From Terricaulis sp. (lineage in GTDB: Bacteria; Pseudomonadota; Alphaproteobacteria; Caulobacterales; Aquidulcibacteraceae): a stretch of 64,000 bases of DNA. The DNA is taken from the NCBI GenBank assembly GCA_024707365.1, contig JANPZV010000004.1, forward strand, positions 186,001-250,000, written 5' to 3'. Positions 49,710 to 60,124 of the stretch are shown piece after piece. The position numbers and the translations under genes are program-made. The notes under the pieces are model-generated. The model did no database searches and had not been told where the DNA came from. It saw only the letters and a list, made by a program, of their open reading frames with translations. The number at the start of each line of letters is the position of its first letter. The stretch's first letter is position 1.

Positions 49710-51335
49710 ATGGCGTTCTGGACTGACCGCCGCTCGCTGCTCAAATCAGCCGCTGGCCTCACGGCCGCAGGATCGCTCGGCGCCTGCGCCAATGGCCGCA
49801 TCATCGGCTTTGACAAACAAAAGCGCTCGCTCGACATCGCCAATTCGTCCGAGCCGCTCTCGCTCGATCCGCACAAGGCCACCGGCACCTGGGAAAACAA
49901 CATTATCGGCAACATGTTCGTCGGCCTCACCACCGAGAACGCCGCATCTGAGCCTGTTCCCGGCATGGCCGAAAGCTGGGAAGTCAGCGATGACAGCCTG
50001 ACCTGGACGTTCCATCTGCGGCCCGCCAATTGGTCAGACGGCGAGCCCTGCAACGCGCATGATTTCGCCTTCGGCATGCGCCGCATCCTCGATCCAGAGA
50101 CGCTCTCGCAATACGCCTCCTTCCTGTTTCCCTTGAAGAACGCCCAGGCGATCAATGAGGGGCGGATGGATAAGGCCGAACTCGGCGTGAACGCGATCGA
50201 TGATCTGACGCTGGAAATTCAGTTGGAGCATCCCGCGCCGTATCTGCCGCAATTGCTCAAGCACTACACCGCCTATCCGGTGCCGCAGCACCTCGTCGAG
50301 CGCGTGGGCGATGCCTGGACGCACCCGGACAATATGGTCGTCAACGGGCCCTACAAGCTCGTGCGCTGGTGGTCGAACTACATCATTCACCTTGAGCGCA
50401 ATCCCGGCTTTTACGACAACGATCATGTCGTGCTTGAGCACCTTTATTTCTATCCGTCCAACGATGTGCAGGCGTCCGCGCGCCAGGTGGAGAGCGGGGA
50501 GGCGGGCTGGTCCACGCGCTTTCCGTCCAACCAGGTTGAGCGCTTGCGCCGCGATCTGCCCGGCTATGTGCGCGTCGCGCCATATCTCACGATCAATTAT
50601 TTCTCGTTCAACATGACGCGCCCGCCGTTCAACGATCTGCGCGTGCGCCAAGCGCTGACGATGGCCTATGACCGCGAATTCGTGGCCAACCAGATTTATC
50701 GCACCGGCGAGCAGCCGGCGTTCAAATTCATCCCGCCTGGGGTGTTTGGCTATCCCGGCACGGCGCGCTATCGCTGGTCGGATCAATCCATCGCCGAGCG
50801 CAAGCGCGAGGCTGAGCGGCTGTTGCGCGCGGCCGGCTATGGCCCAAACAATCCGCTTCGCTTCGCATTTTCGCACCGCAACACCAGCGATAATCCGCGC
50901 GTGGCCGTCGTGGTGCAGAACGATTGGAACTCGATCGCGCCCTGGGTGACGGTGGAGCTGCGCGGGGTCGAAAACCAAGTGCACTACTCCAACCTGCGCG
51001 CAAAGAATTTCGATTGCGGCGATGGCGGCTGGATCGGCGATTACAACGACGCCAAGAATTTCCTGTATCTCTTTGAGGGCCGCACCGGGGTGCAGAATTA
51101 TCCGGGCTACGACAATCCGACGTACAATCGCCTTGTCATGGAATCGGACTCTGAAATGAACCCAGAGCGGCGCGGCCTGCTGATGCAGGAGGCCGAGCAG
51201 CTGATCCTCGATGAATGCCCGATGTGCTGCAGCGTGTTCATCAACTCGACCAACCTCGTGCACCCCGATCTCACCGGGTACGAGGATAATGTCGAAGACA
51301 TCCACCGCGCCCGCTGGTTCGGCATCAAGGCTTGA
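49710..51335 (+). CDS. oppA: peptide ABC transporter substrate-binding protein (OppA-like)
   Basis: SEPLSLDPHKATGTWENNIIGNMFVGLTTENAASEPVPGMAESWEVSDDSLTWTFHLRPANWSDGEPCNAHDF. Confidence 0.93.
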   Translation: MAFWTDRRSLLKSAAGLTAAGSLGACANGRIIGFDKQKRSLDIANSSEPLSLDPHKATGTWENNIIGNMFVGLTTENAASEPVPGMAESWEVSDDSLTWTFHLRPANWSDGEPCNAHDFAFGMRRILDPETLSQYASFLFPLKNAQAINEGRMDKAELGVNAIDDLTLEIQLEHPAPYLPQLLKHYTAYPVPQHLVERVGDAWTHPDNMVVNGPYKLVRWWSNYIIHLERNPGFYDNDHVVLEHLYFYPSNDVQASARQVESGEAGWSTRFPSNQVERLRRDLPGYVRVAPYLTINYFSFNMTRPPFNDLRVRQALTMAYDREFVANQIYRTGEQPAFKFIPPGVFGYPGTARYRWSDQSIAERKREAERLLRAAGYGPNNPLRFAFSHRNTSDNPRVAVVVQNDWNSIAPWVTVELRGVENQVHYSNLRAKNFDCGDGGWIGDYNDAKNFLYLFEGRTGVQNYPGYDNPTYNRLVMESDSEMNPERRGLLMQEAEQLILDECPMCCSVFINSTNLVHPDLTGYEDNVEDIHRARWFGIKA

Positions 51336-51384
51336 GGTTGATGAAGGCGCACGCCGCAAAGGCGCGCGCCTCCACGCAGCAAGT

Positions 51385-53580
51385 TTAGAACGGCCCGCCT
51401 GCTTCTTCGGCGCCGATGGCTTTCACCGCGAACGCGTAATCGTGCGCCACCTCGCGCAGATATTCAAACCGCGCCGCGCTGCCGCCATGGCCTGCGCCCA
51501 TATGCATTTTGAGCAGAATGGGGCGGCCGCTGGTTGTGTGCGGGCGGAGCTTGGCCACGAATTTTTGCGGCTCCCAATAGGTCACGCGCGGATCGGTGAG
51601 CCCGCCTGTGGCGAGCACGGCCGGATAGGCTTTGGCTTCGATATTTGAGTAGGGGCAATACGAGGCGATGTAGTCATACGCCGCCTCATCCTCCAGCGGA
51701 TTGCCCCATTCGGGCCATTCCGGCGGCGTCAGCGGCAGGCTCACATCGCTCATCGTGTTGAGCACGTCCACGAACGGCACGCCCGCGATCACGCCCGCCC
51801 AGAGATCGGGGCGCATATTGTTGATCGCGCCCATCAAGAGCCCGCCGGCTGAGCGGCCCTCGCACACGATATGGCCGGCGCGGCCATATCCCTTATCGAT
51901 CAGCTCCTCGGCGCAGGCGATGAAATCGGTGAATGTGTTTTTCTTGGTGAAGCGCTTGCCGTCTTCAAACCAGGCGGCCCCCATATCGGCGCCGCCGCGG
52001 ATGTGGGCGATGGCGTAGATCCAGCCGCGATCAACCAGGCTAAAGCGCCGAATGGAGAAATTGGCCTCCATGGAAATGCCGTAGGAGCCATAGCCGTAGA
52101 GATAGAGCGGGGCGCTGCCGTCCGTCGGCGTGCCGCGCTTCATCAGCACGGTGATCGGCACGCGCTTGCCATCGCTCGCGGTGGCCCAGAGCCGGCGTGA
52201 GATATAATCGGCCGCGTTGTGCCCGGAGGGGATTTCCTGGGTTTTGCGCAGCGTGCGCGCGCGCGTGGCCATGTCGTAGTCAAACCACTGCAGCGGCGTT
52301 GTGGGCGAGTCATACACAAAGCGCAGGATGGTGGTGTCGTATTCATATCCGCCGCTCATCCCGAGCGCGTAGGTTTCCTCCGATTGCGCGATCGTGTGCT
52401 CTTGACCGCTGACGTGGCGCACGACGATGCGCGGCAGCGCGTTCTCTTTTTCCGCGCGCGCCAGATAATCCTTGGTGGCGTGCAGATCGGTGATGTAGCG
52501 GCCCGCTTGGTAGGGAATGAAATCGCGCCAATAGGCGCGCGCAGTGCGCCCCGGCTCGCACGTCATGACCTTGAAATCGACCGCGCCATCGGCGTTGGTC
52601 AGCACATACCAGCGGCCGTTCCAATAGGTTGGATCATATTTGAGATCGGTTTCGCGCGGATGGAAAACAGTCGGCGCGGCTTCGGGATTGGCGGCGGGGA
52701 TGGTCAGCAATTCCGACTGGCTGTTATTGCCGGCGCGGATGGTGATGAAATCCTCGCTTTCATTGACGCCCACGCTGATGAAGAAGCCATCGTCCGGCTC
52801 ATCATACACCAGCGCATCCTCGCCGCCCGCGACTGGGCGGCGATAGATTTTCGAGGGACGGCCGTTTTCATCGCGCCAAGTCCAGAAAATGTAACGCCCA
52901 TCGGGGGACCAGGTGTAGTTGCCGGTGCAATTGCTGATCGCGTTCGCGTGCAGCTGCCCGCTCTCAAGATCCTTGATATGGACAGTGTAAATCTCCGAGC
53001 CCTGCTCATCGACGGCGTAAGCATAGAGCTTGTGATCAGGCGAGTGCTGCGCGGAGGTGAGTCGGAAATAGGTTTTGCCCGCGCCCATCGCATCGGTATC
53101 GAGCAGGATTTGCTCTGGCCCTTCGCTGCCGCGCGGGCGGCGCGCATAGATCGGATATTGGGCGCCCACATTGAAGCGGCGATAATATTCCCACGGCCCA
53201 TCGGCGGCCGGCACCGATGAATCGTCATCCTTGGTGCGTCCGCGCAGTTCTTGATAGATGCGCTCCTGCAATTCGCCGGTGCTCTCCATCAAAGCTTCGC
53301 GATAGGAATTTTCGGCGTCGAGGTTTTCGCGGATGTCGGCGCGCAGAAGGCTCGGGTCGCGCATCACCGCCTGCCAATTGTCGTCCTTCATCCAGGCGTA
53401 ATCGTCCGTGCGGGTGCGGCCCAATTGGGTGATGCTTTTGGGCTCGCGGCGCGCGATGGGGGGCGTTGTGCTCATGGAGGGCGTATCCGTTGGCGTTGGT
53501 GCGGCGGAGGTGGCGCAGGCGGGCAAAAGGCCCAGCACCGGCAGGGCGGCGCTGGCTTGAAGCAGAGTGCGGCGGTTCAT
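51385..53580 (-). CDS. S9 family peptidase (oligopeptidase B-like), lipoprotein/Tat-like N-terminus
   Basis: DDYAWMKDDNWQAVMRDP..YGSYGISMEANFSIRRFSLVDRGWIYAIAHIRGGADMG..CEGRSAGGLLMGAINNMRPDLWAGVIAGVPFVDVLNTM. Confidence 0.95.
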   Translation of the reverse strand: MNRRTLLQASAALPVLGLLPACATSAAPTPTDTPSMSTTPPIARREPKSITQLGRTRTDDYAWMKDDNWQAVMRDPSLLRADIRENLDAENSYREALMESTGELQERIYQELRGRTKDDDSSVPAADGPWEYYRRFNVGAQYPIYARRPRGSEGPEQILLDTDAMGAGKTYFRLTSAQHSPDHKLYAYAVDEQGSEIYTVHIKDLESGQLHANAISNCTGNYTWSPDGRYIFWTWRDENGRPSKIYRRPVAGGEDALVYDEPDDGFFISVGVNESEDFITIRAGNNSQSELLTIPAANPEAAPTVFHPRETDLKYDPTYWNGRWYVLTNADGAVDFKVMTCEPGRTARAYWRDFIPYQAGRYITDLHATKDYLARAEKENALPRIVVRHVSGQEHTIAQSEETYALGMSGGYEYDTTILRFVYDSPTTPLQWFDYDMATRARTLRKTQEIPSGHNAADYISRRLWATASDGKRVPITVLMKRGTPTDGSAPLYLYGYGSYGISMEANFSIRRFSLVDRGWIYAIAHIRGGADMGAAWFEDGKRFTKKNTFTDFIACAEELIDKGYGRAGHIVCEGRSAGGLLMGAINNMRPDLWAGVIAGVPFVDVLNTMSDVSLPLTPPEWPEWGNPLEDEAAYDYIASYCPYSNIEAKAYPAVLATGGLTDPRVTYWEPQKFVAKLRPHTTSGRPILLKMHMGAGHGGSAARFEYLREVAHDYAFAVKAIGAEEAGGPF

Positions 53581-53625
53581 GTCTATCCTTCCGATCGGTT
53601 TGCGCGATGCTATCGGGCGGACGTT

Positions 53626-54456
53626 TCAGGTCAACCGGAGCAGGAGCGCGGTGGCGTCGTCGCTGCGCTTAAAGCGCGGATGCTTGGCGCCGCGCGCGTC
53701 CGCGTGCTCGATCGCACGTAGCTCGCGGCCGAGTTCTTGGAGGCCTCTTTCCAAAGCCGCGCGCACAAGGCCGGCTGCGTCATAAGCGTGGTAGCGATCC
53801 GCCAGCGCCGAAAAGCCGTCCGTCATCAGCAGCAGATGTGCGGGGCGGGCAAGCTCAAGCGCCCAGCCGCGCGCTTGATCGGCGCATGCCGGGTCAAGGC
53901 AGGCGGTCCAATGCGCGCCGGGCTGGTTGAGCGCGGCGCGCATTTCGCGCAAGCGTGCGATGGTGGCGTCGCGCTGCAATAGCGGCTTATCCGCATCCGT
54001 TTGCCGCGCGGCGAGGGCGGTTTCGGCGTCTGCGGCTTGTTCGGGGCCGCCGAGCAGCCAAGCGCCGCCCGAAGCATCAAGCGCAGCGATCCGGCAATCG
54101 CCGAGATCGATGCCCCGAACGCCCGCTTCAATCTCTTCGATAAACAGCAGCGAGGCGATCGGTGAGCGCCACTTTTCGTATTGGGCGCCGCCGGCGATCT
54201 CTTTGAACGCAATGTCGGCGGTGGCGACGGCCCGCGCCACGCTGTCGCGCAAATCCTCGCTTTGCGCAGCGTTCAGCTGTGCGTTGAGAAACTGCGCGAA
54301 CCAAGCGGCGTCCGAAGCGCGGCGCGAGAGCGGCGCCTCGTGCAGATCGGTTGCGCCGTCAATAACCCAAGCCTGCGCGCCGCGCGCCCCGCACGCATCG
54401 TCATTCTGCTTGGCCCGATCGCCCGCGAGCGAGAGGCTCTCAACCAGCGTCAGCAT
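53626..54456 (-). CDS. PP2C-like protein phosphatase domain protein
   Basis: GDRAKQNDDACGARGAQAWVIDGATDL..ASLLFIEEIEAGVRGIDLGDCRIAAL..HLLLMTDGFSALAD. Confidence 0.75.
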   Translation of the reverse strand: MLTLVESLSLAGDRAKQNDDACGARGAQAWVIDGATDLHEAPLSRRASDAAWFAQFLNAQLNAAQSEDLRDSVARAVATADIAFKEIAGGAQYEKWRSPIASLLFIEEIEAGVRGIDLGDCRIAALDASGGAWLLGGPEQAADAETALAARQTDADKPLLQRDATIARLREMRAALNQPGAHWTACLDPACADQARGWALELARPAHLLLMTDGFSALADRYHAYDAAGLVRAALERGLQELGRELRAIEHADARGAKHPRFKRSDDATALLLRLT

Positions 54457-54905
54457 CAGCCGGGATAGAGCAGCGAAACCGTCTCAGCCACGCAGGCGGG
54501 GCGTTCCTGGCCCTCAAGCTCCAGCGTGCATTCGTTTGTCAGCTGATAGGCGCCGCCGCGCATTTCCACCGCTTTCACCGTCAGGCGCATGCGCAGCTTG
54601 GACCCGACAGGCACCATATTGGTGAAGCGCACCTTGTTGGAGCCGTAATTGATGCCCCGCGAAACGCCCTGGTAGCTGATAATGTTCTTGGCGAGGAACG
54701 GGATCAGAGATGAGACGAGGTAGCCGTGCGCGATCGGTGCGCCGATTTCCTTGGTCGCCCGCTCAACATCAACGTGAATCCATTGATGATCCCCCGTCGC
54801 GTCCGCGAAGCGATTGACCCGATCCTGGGTGATCTCCAGCCAGTCAGACACCCCGATTTCCTGGCCCACCAGCCCCGGCAATTCCGCCAATGCGACTTCG
54901 CGCAT
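54456..54905 (-). CDS. MaoC family dehydratase
   Basis: LEITQDRVNRFADATGDHQWIHVDVERATKEIGAPIAHGYLVSSLIPFL..YGSNKVRFTNMVPVGSKLRMR. Confidence 0.93.
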   Translation of the reverse strand: MREVALAELPGLVGQEIGVSDWLEITQDRVNRFADATGDHQWIHVDVERATKEIGAPIAHGYLVSSLIPFLAKNIISYQGVSRGINYGSNKVRFTNMVPVGSKLRMRLTVKAVEMRGGAYQLTNECTLELEGQERPACVAETVSLLYPG

Positions 54906-55060
54906 GCCCTATCTCCTTGTTTCCGGGCCTGGGTATAGCCGGGGGCGGGGCTTGTCGAGCGCCCGCCGCGTCGCCCCAGGGCTGGGTATGAGGCCGGATA
55001 AGGGCCCGATATGCGCCTTTGGCCCAATTGCCGCTGGGGGCGACACGCTATCTGCCCCCC

Positions 55061-57292
55061 ATGTCTTTAGACCCCTTGGCCCCCGGCACCTTGGCCCTCG
55101 CCGAAGAATTCGGCCTCTCCCGCGATGAGTACGATCTCGTGCTCGAAAAGCTGGGCCGCACCCCGAACGTGACGGAACTGGGCGTGTTCTCGGTGATGTG
55201 GAGCGAGCATTGCTCTTACAAATCCAGCCGCGTGCATCTGGCCAAATTCCCCACCAAGGCCCCGCACGTGATCTACGGGCCGGGCGAAAACGCCGGCGCC
55301 ATCGATATCGGCGAGGGGCTGGCGGCCATCTTCAAGATGGAAAGTCACAACCACCCGAGCTTCATCGAGCCGTTCCAGGGCGCGGCGACGGGCGTTGGCG
55401 GTATTCTGCGCGACGTGTTCACCATGGGCGCGCGGCCGGTGGCGATCATGAACGCGCTGCGCTTTGGCGAGCCCGATCATCCCAAGACGCGCAAGCTGGT
55501 CGATGGCGTTGTTTCGGGCATCAGCTTTTACGGCAATTGCGTGGGCGTGCCGACTGTGGGTGGGGAAACCAATTTCGACGCCCGCTATAATGGCAACATC
55601 CTCGTCAACGTGTTTTGCCTCGGCGTTGCGGATAAGGACAAAATCTTCACCGCCGCCGCCAAGGGCGCGAACAATCCGGTGGTCTATGTCGGCGCCAAGA
55701 CAGGCCGCGACGGCATCCACGGCGCCACCATGGCGAGCGCGGAGTTCGACGATAATTCCGAAGCCCAGCGCCCCACCGTGCAAGTGGGCGATCCCTTCCT
55801 TGAAAAGCTCTTGATCGAAGCCTGCCTCGAATTGATGGCGACGGACGCGATCATCGGCATTCAGGATATGGGCGCGGCGGGCCTCACCTCATCCTCCGTC
55901 GAAATGGCCTCCAAGGGCGAAGCCGGCATCCTGCTTGATCTCGACGCGGTGCCCGCGCGCGAAGAGGGCATGACGCCGTACGAATTCATGCTCAGCGAAA
56001 GCCAGGAGCGCATGCTCATGGTGCTCAAGCCCGGCCGCGAGGCCGAGGCGAAAGCGATCTTCGATAAATGGGGGCTGGATGCGGCCGTGATCGGCCAAAC
56101 CACCGATAGCGGCAATCTCACCCTGCGCTGGCATGGCGAGATCGTGTGTGACATCCCGCTAGGCCCACTCGCGGACGAGGCGCCGAAATATGAGCGGCCC
56201 TACGTTGAGCCGCTGAAAGCCATCCCGCTCACCGAAGGCGAAACTGCGCGTTTGAACAGCGATTATCCGGGCTTTGCTGCTTCGCTCACCGCGCTGCTCG
56301 CAACGCCCGATCAAGCCTCCAAGCGCTGGATCTGGGAGCAATATGATCGCCACGTGCAGGGCGATACGCTGGCCGATAGCGGCGCCGATGCGGCGGTGGT
56401 CCGCCTCTATGGCTCCAACCGCGCGCTCGCCATGACGTGCGATGTCACGCCCCGCTATGTGGAGGCCGATGCGTATGAGGGCGGCAAGCAGGCGGTGGCC
56501 GAAGCCTGGCGCAACCTCACTGTGGTTGGCGCCCGCCCGCTGGCGGTGACGGACAATCTCAATTTCGGCAATCCGCAAAAGCCCGAGATCATGGGCCAGA
56601 TCGTTTATGCGATCGAGGGCATGGCCGAAGCCTGCCGCGAACTCGCGTTCCCCGTCATTAGCGGGAACGTCTCGCTCTACAATGAAACCAACGGCCAAGC
56701 GATTTTGCCGACGCCGGCGATTGGCGGTGTCGGCCTCATCGATCGGCTGGAGCGCCGCGCCAGCGTTGATCGCTTGCAGCAGGGCGACGTGCTGGTGCTG
56801 ATCGGCGAAACCGGCGGCCATTTGGGCCAAAGCGTTTATGCGCGCGATCTCTTCAAGCTCGGCGGCGCAGCGCCGAAGATCGATCTGGCGCTCGAGAAGA
56901 AGAACGGCGATTTTGTGCGCGAGCTGATCGGCGATGGCCTCGTGCATGCGGCGCACGATCTCTCCGATGGGGGGCTGGGCCTTGCCGCGGCGGAGATGGC
57001 GCTTTCATCAGATATAGGCGTCAGCCTGGGCTACCAGGGCGATCTTAGCGATGCGGCTTTCCTCTATAGCGAGGATCAGGCGCGCTATCTCGTCGCCATC
57101 CCGCAAGCCAAGCTCGGCGCGCTCGATAGCCGCGCGCGCGCGGCGGGCGTGGCGTACCTGGTGGTGGGCGAAGCCGGCGGGCGCGCGCTTTCTTTCCTCG
57201 GCCAAAGCGGCGAGCGTGAAAGTGTCGCGCTCGATGCGCTGCGCCAGGCTCACGAAGGCTGGCTGCCTGCTTATATGAAAAAGGCGCATTGA
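55061..57292 (+). CDS. purL: phosphoribosylformylglycinamidine synthase subunit PurL
   Basis: [86 protein letters not shown]. Confidence 0.97.
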   Translation: MSLDPLAPGTLALAEEFGLSRDEYDLVLEKLGRTPNVTELGVFSVMWSEHCSYKSSRVHLAKFPTKAPHVIYGPGENAGAIDIGEGLAAIFKMESHNHPSFIEPFQGAATGVGGILRDVFTMGARPVAIMNALRFGEPDHPKTRKLVDGVVSGISFYGNCVGVPTVGGETNFDARYNGNILVNVFCLGVADKDKIFTAAAKGANNPVVYVGAKTGRDGIHGATMASAEFDDNSEAQRPTVQVGDPFLEKLLIEACLELMATDAIIGIQDMGAAGLTSSSVEMASKGEAGILLDLDAVPAREEGMTPYEFMLSESQERMLMVLKPGREAEAKAIFDKWGLDAAVIGQTTDSGNLTLRWHGEIVCDIPLGPLADEAPKYERPYVEPLKAIPLTEGETARLNSDYPGFAASLTALLATPDQASKRWIWEQYDRHVQGDTLADSGADAAVVRLYGSNRALAMTCDVTPRYVEADAYEGGKQAVAEAWRNLTVVGARPLAVTDNLNFGNPQKPEIMGQIVYAIEGMAEACRELAFPVISGNVSLYNETNGQAILPTPAIGGVGLIDRLERRASVDRLQQGDVLVLIGETGGHLGQSVYARDLFKLGGAAPKIDLALEKKNGDFVRELIGDGLVHAAHDLSDGGLGLAAAEMALSSDIGVSLGYQGDLSDAAFLYSEDQARYLVAIPQAKLGALDSRARAAGVAYLVVGEAGGRALSFLGQSGERESVALDALRQAHEGWLPAYMKKAH

Positions 57293-57294
57293 AC

Positions 57295-57754
57295 TTATCC
57301 TCCCCGCTCTGCGGGGAGGTCCCGAGCGTAGCGAGGGGGAGGGGCGAGTTGCGAAAAAGTTGGCGAATATCGCGTCACCGCAAAAGCCCGCGCGCTCCGC
57401 CACAATATGACCAAGGCCGAGGTGCTCCTTTGGGGAGCCTTGCGCAAACGCGCCGTCAACGGCGCGCGCTTTCGGCGCCAACGCCCAGTGGGTCCCTACA
57501 TCGCTGATTTTGCGTGCCCGGCAGCGCGTCTGGTGATTGAGGTGGACGGGTACACCCATTGGACGGAAGAACAGTTGGCGCATGATGCACGACGCACCAA
57601 ATATCTTGAAGCTGAAGGCTGGAAGGTCGTGCGGGTGAGCAATACCGACATCTACGAAAACATGGACGGCGTGTGGTCTTTCATCGCCGCCCAACTCCCC
57701 CCTCCGGCTGCTTCGCAGCCACCTCCCCCGCAAGCGGGGGAGGATAAAGGTCTG
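57295..57754. mobile_element. Candidate DUF559 palindrome-bracketed mobile element (element 4)
   Basis: Left TTATCCTCCCC-GCTCTG-CGGGGAGGT-CCCGAGCGTAGCGAGGGGGAGGGGCGAGTTG; reverse complement of right TTATCCTCCCCCGCTTGCGGGGGAGGTGGCTGCGAAGCAGCCGGAGGGGGGAGTTG. Confidence 0.65.
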
Positions 57755-57760
57755 CGCTGA
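57407..57760 (+). CDS. DUF559 / endonuclease domain-containing protein; C-terminus encoded by palindromic repeat
   Basis: MTKAEVLLWGALRKRAVNGARFRRQRPVGPYIADFACPAARLVIEVDGYTHWTEEQLAHDARRTKYLEAEGWKVVRVSNTDIYENMDGV. Confidence 0.93.
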   Translation: MTKAEVLLWGALRKRAVNGARFRRQRPVGPYIADFACPAARLVIEVDGYTHWTEEQLAHDARRTKYLEAEGWKVVRVSNTDIYENMDGVWSFIAAQLPPPAASQPPPPQAGEDKGLR

Positions 57761-59145
57761 TGCCCACATACGATTACGATCTCTTTGTCATTGGCGCGGG
57801 CTCGGGCGGGGTGCGCGCCGCGCGTCTCACCGGCGCGCTGGGCAAGCGTGTGGCCGTGGCTGAGCAGGTGCAGGTGGGCGGCACATGCGTGCTGCGCGGC
57901 TGCGTGCCGAAGAAATTGTTCGTCTATTCCAGCGAATATTCGCAGAATTTCCGCGACGCCAAGAATTTCGGCTGGAGCGTGGATTGGGCGCGCTTTGATT
58001 GGCCGACGCTGCGTGACAATGTGCAGAACGAGGTGAACCGGCTCTCCGGCCTCTACCTGCAAAACCTCGAAAAATCGCACGTCGAGATCATCGATGATCG
58101 CGCCATCGTGCAGGATGCGCACACCGTGCGGCTCACGCGCGAGGGGCGCTCTGTCACCGCCGAGAAGATCCTGATCGCCGTGGGCGGGCATACCTATCGC
58201 CCCAGTGAGACGAAAGGCTACGAATACGGCATCACCTCAACCGATGCGTTTTTGCTGGAAGAATTGCCAGCTTCGATCCTGATCGCGGGCGGCGGTTATA
58301 TCGCGCTTGAGTTCGCCACTGTGTTTGCTGGCCTCGGCGTTGAAACCACGATCGTCTATCGCGGCGAGCGCGTGTTGCGCGGTTTCGATCACGACATCCG
58401 CGCCCACGTGCAGAACGATATGCTGCGCCAGGGCGTGAAGATCATTTGCGGCTCGGTGATCGAAGAGATTGCGCCGCTCGCCAACGGCAAGAAGCTGGCC
58501 AAGCTTTCCAATTCCATGCAGGTCGAGGCCGATCAGGTGATGTGGGCCGTGGGCCGCACGCCCAACACCAATAGCCTCGGCCTCGGAAACGCCGGTGTTG
58601 AGCTCACAGAGCGCGGCGCGGTGAAGGTGGATGCGTATTCCCGCACCAACGTGCCCTCAATCTTCGCCGTGGGCGACGTGACCGATCGCGTGAACCTCAC
58701 GCCCGTCGCCATCCGCGAGGCGGTGGCGTTCGTGAACACCGAATATCGCGGTACGCCTACCGCAACCGATCATGCCGATATCGCCTCAGCCGTGTTCTGC
58801 AGCCCGCCTGTCGGCGCGGTGGGGCTCACCGAGGAGGAGGCGCGGGCCCAAGGGCATAAGCTCAAAATTTTCCGCACCGGCTTCCGCTCGATGAAGCACG
58901 TGTTCGCCGGCAATGAGCAGCGCAGCCTGATGAAGCTGGTGGTGGACGCAAAAACCGATGTCGTGCTTGGCGTGCACATTGCCGGGCCCGACGCCCCCGA
59001 AATGATTCAGCTCGCCGCCGTCACCGTGAAAGCGCGGCTTACCAAAGCGCAATGGGATTCCACCTGCGCGGTGCATCCCACGGCGGCCGAAGAGCTTGTT
59101 TTGATGGGCGAACCTGTCAGCCACGATAACGAAGCGCCGGCTTAA
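57760..59145 (+). CDS. gor: glutathione-disulfide reductase
   Basis: YDLFVIGAGSGGVRAARLTGALGKRVAVAEQVQVGGTCVLRGCVPKKLFVYSSEYSQNF..VHPTAAEELVLM. Confidence 0.95.
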   Translation: MPTYDYDLFVIGAGSGGVRAARLTGALGKRVAVAEQVQVGGTCVLRGCVPKKLFVYSSEYSQNFRDAKNFGWSVDWARFDWPTLRDNVQNEVNRLSGLYLQNLEKSHVEIIDDRAIVQDAHTVRLTREGRSVTAEKILIAVGGHTYRPSETKGYEYGITSTDAFLLEELPASILIAGGGYIALEFATVFAGLGVETTIVYRGERVLRGFDHDIRAHVQNDMLRQGVKIICGSVIEEIAPLANGKKLAKLSNSMQVEADQVMWAVGRTPNTNSLGLGNAGVELTERGAVKVDAYSRTNVPSIFAVGDVTDRVNLTPVAIREAVAFVNTEYRGTPTATDHADIASAVFCSPPVGAVGLTEEEARAQGHKLKIFRTGFRSMKHVFAGNEQRSLMKLVVDAKTDVVLGVHIAGPDAPEMIQLAAVTVKARLTKAQWDSTCAVHPTAAEELVLMGEPVSHDNEAPA

Positions 59146-59251
59146 TCCCCAGCCGCCCTGCGCGCCGCGCTTGACCGGCGTTCACCAAAAACTAACCCTC
59201 CGCAGCCGAGCTACATCTTCCTGATTTGCTGTTTTTGAGGGGGCGAAGAAC

Positions 59252-60124
59252 ATGCCCGCACGCATCGTTTCGGTGATCAACATGAAGGGCGGCGTGGGCA
59301 AATCCACGACGACCGTTTCGCTTGCCGAAACATTGGCGCATCACCAGCGCCGCCGCGTGCTGGTGATCGATCTCGATCCGCAAACCAACGCCTCGATCAT
59401 GGCCGCCGGCCCCGAGCGCTGGAACGCGATGCGCGAGGCCGAGCGCACGCTCGATTTCTATTTCGAGAGCTATATCGTTCAGCAGAAGGCCAAGCCCTTC
59501 AAAAGCCTGATCGATACGAAAGTCAGCGATCTTAAGGGCAAGCCGGATGTGGCGCTTTGCGCCTCTGCGCCCGAATTCCGCATCGTTGAGCGCGATATGA
59601 TCGAAAGCTTCGTCAAGCGCGGTTTCCAGATCGATCAGATCCAGAAATGGATTCTTGAGCGTTTCGCCAATGGCCTCAAAAACGTCGTCAACGATTACGA
59701 TTACATCCTGATCGATTGCCCGCCCGGCATTTCGCTGTTCGCAGAAGCCGCGCTGATCGCCGCCGATTGCATCCTGGCGCCCTCGATCCCCGATTACGTT
59801 TCGCGGCTTGGCCTCATCACCTTCCGCAAGCGCGCGCTGCGCCTCATCAATGAGCGCCGGGGCGGGCCTTCCCAGCTCTTCGTGCTGGCCACCAAGTATG
59901 ATGACGGCTTCTCGCTGCATCGCTCAGAAGCGCAGCTTTTGAAAGATAATCTCGGCGAGGCGATGTTTGACGTGCGCATTCCGCAGCATGTCGATATCGC
60001 CAAGGCGGCTGAATGGTCCGAAACGCCGCGCACCTTCGAGCAGAAATACGGGGCGATGGCTCCGATCGTGAAAAAGCTTGGCGAAGAATTCCAAGCCAAG
60101 GTGGAGCTCGCGCCCGCTCTATGA
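59252..60124 (+). CDS. ParA/MinD-type AAA ATPase (orphan)
   Basis: RIVSVINMKGGVGKSTTTVSLAETLAHH..VLVIDLDPQTNASIM..YDYILIDCPPGISLFAEAALIAADCILAPSIPDYVS. Confidence 0.9.
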   Translation: MPARIVSVINMKGGVGKSTTTVSLAETLAHHQRRRVLVIDLDPQTNASIMAAGPERWNAMREAERTLDFYFESYIVQQKAKPFKSLIDTKVSDLKGKPDVALCASAPEFRIVERDMIESFVKRGFQIDQIQKWILERFANGLKNVVNDYDYILIDCPPGISLFAEAALIAADCILAPSIPDYVSRLGLITFRKRALRLINERRGGPSQLFVLATKYDDGFSLHRSEAQLLKDNLGEAMFDVRIPQHVDIAKAAEWSETPRTFEQKYGAMAPIVKKLGEEFQAKVELAPAL

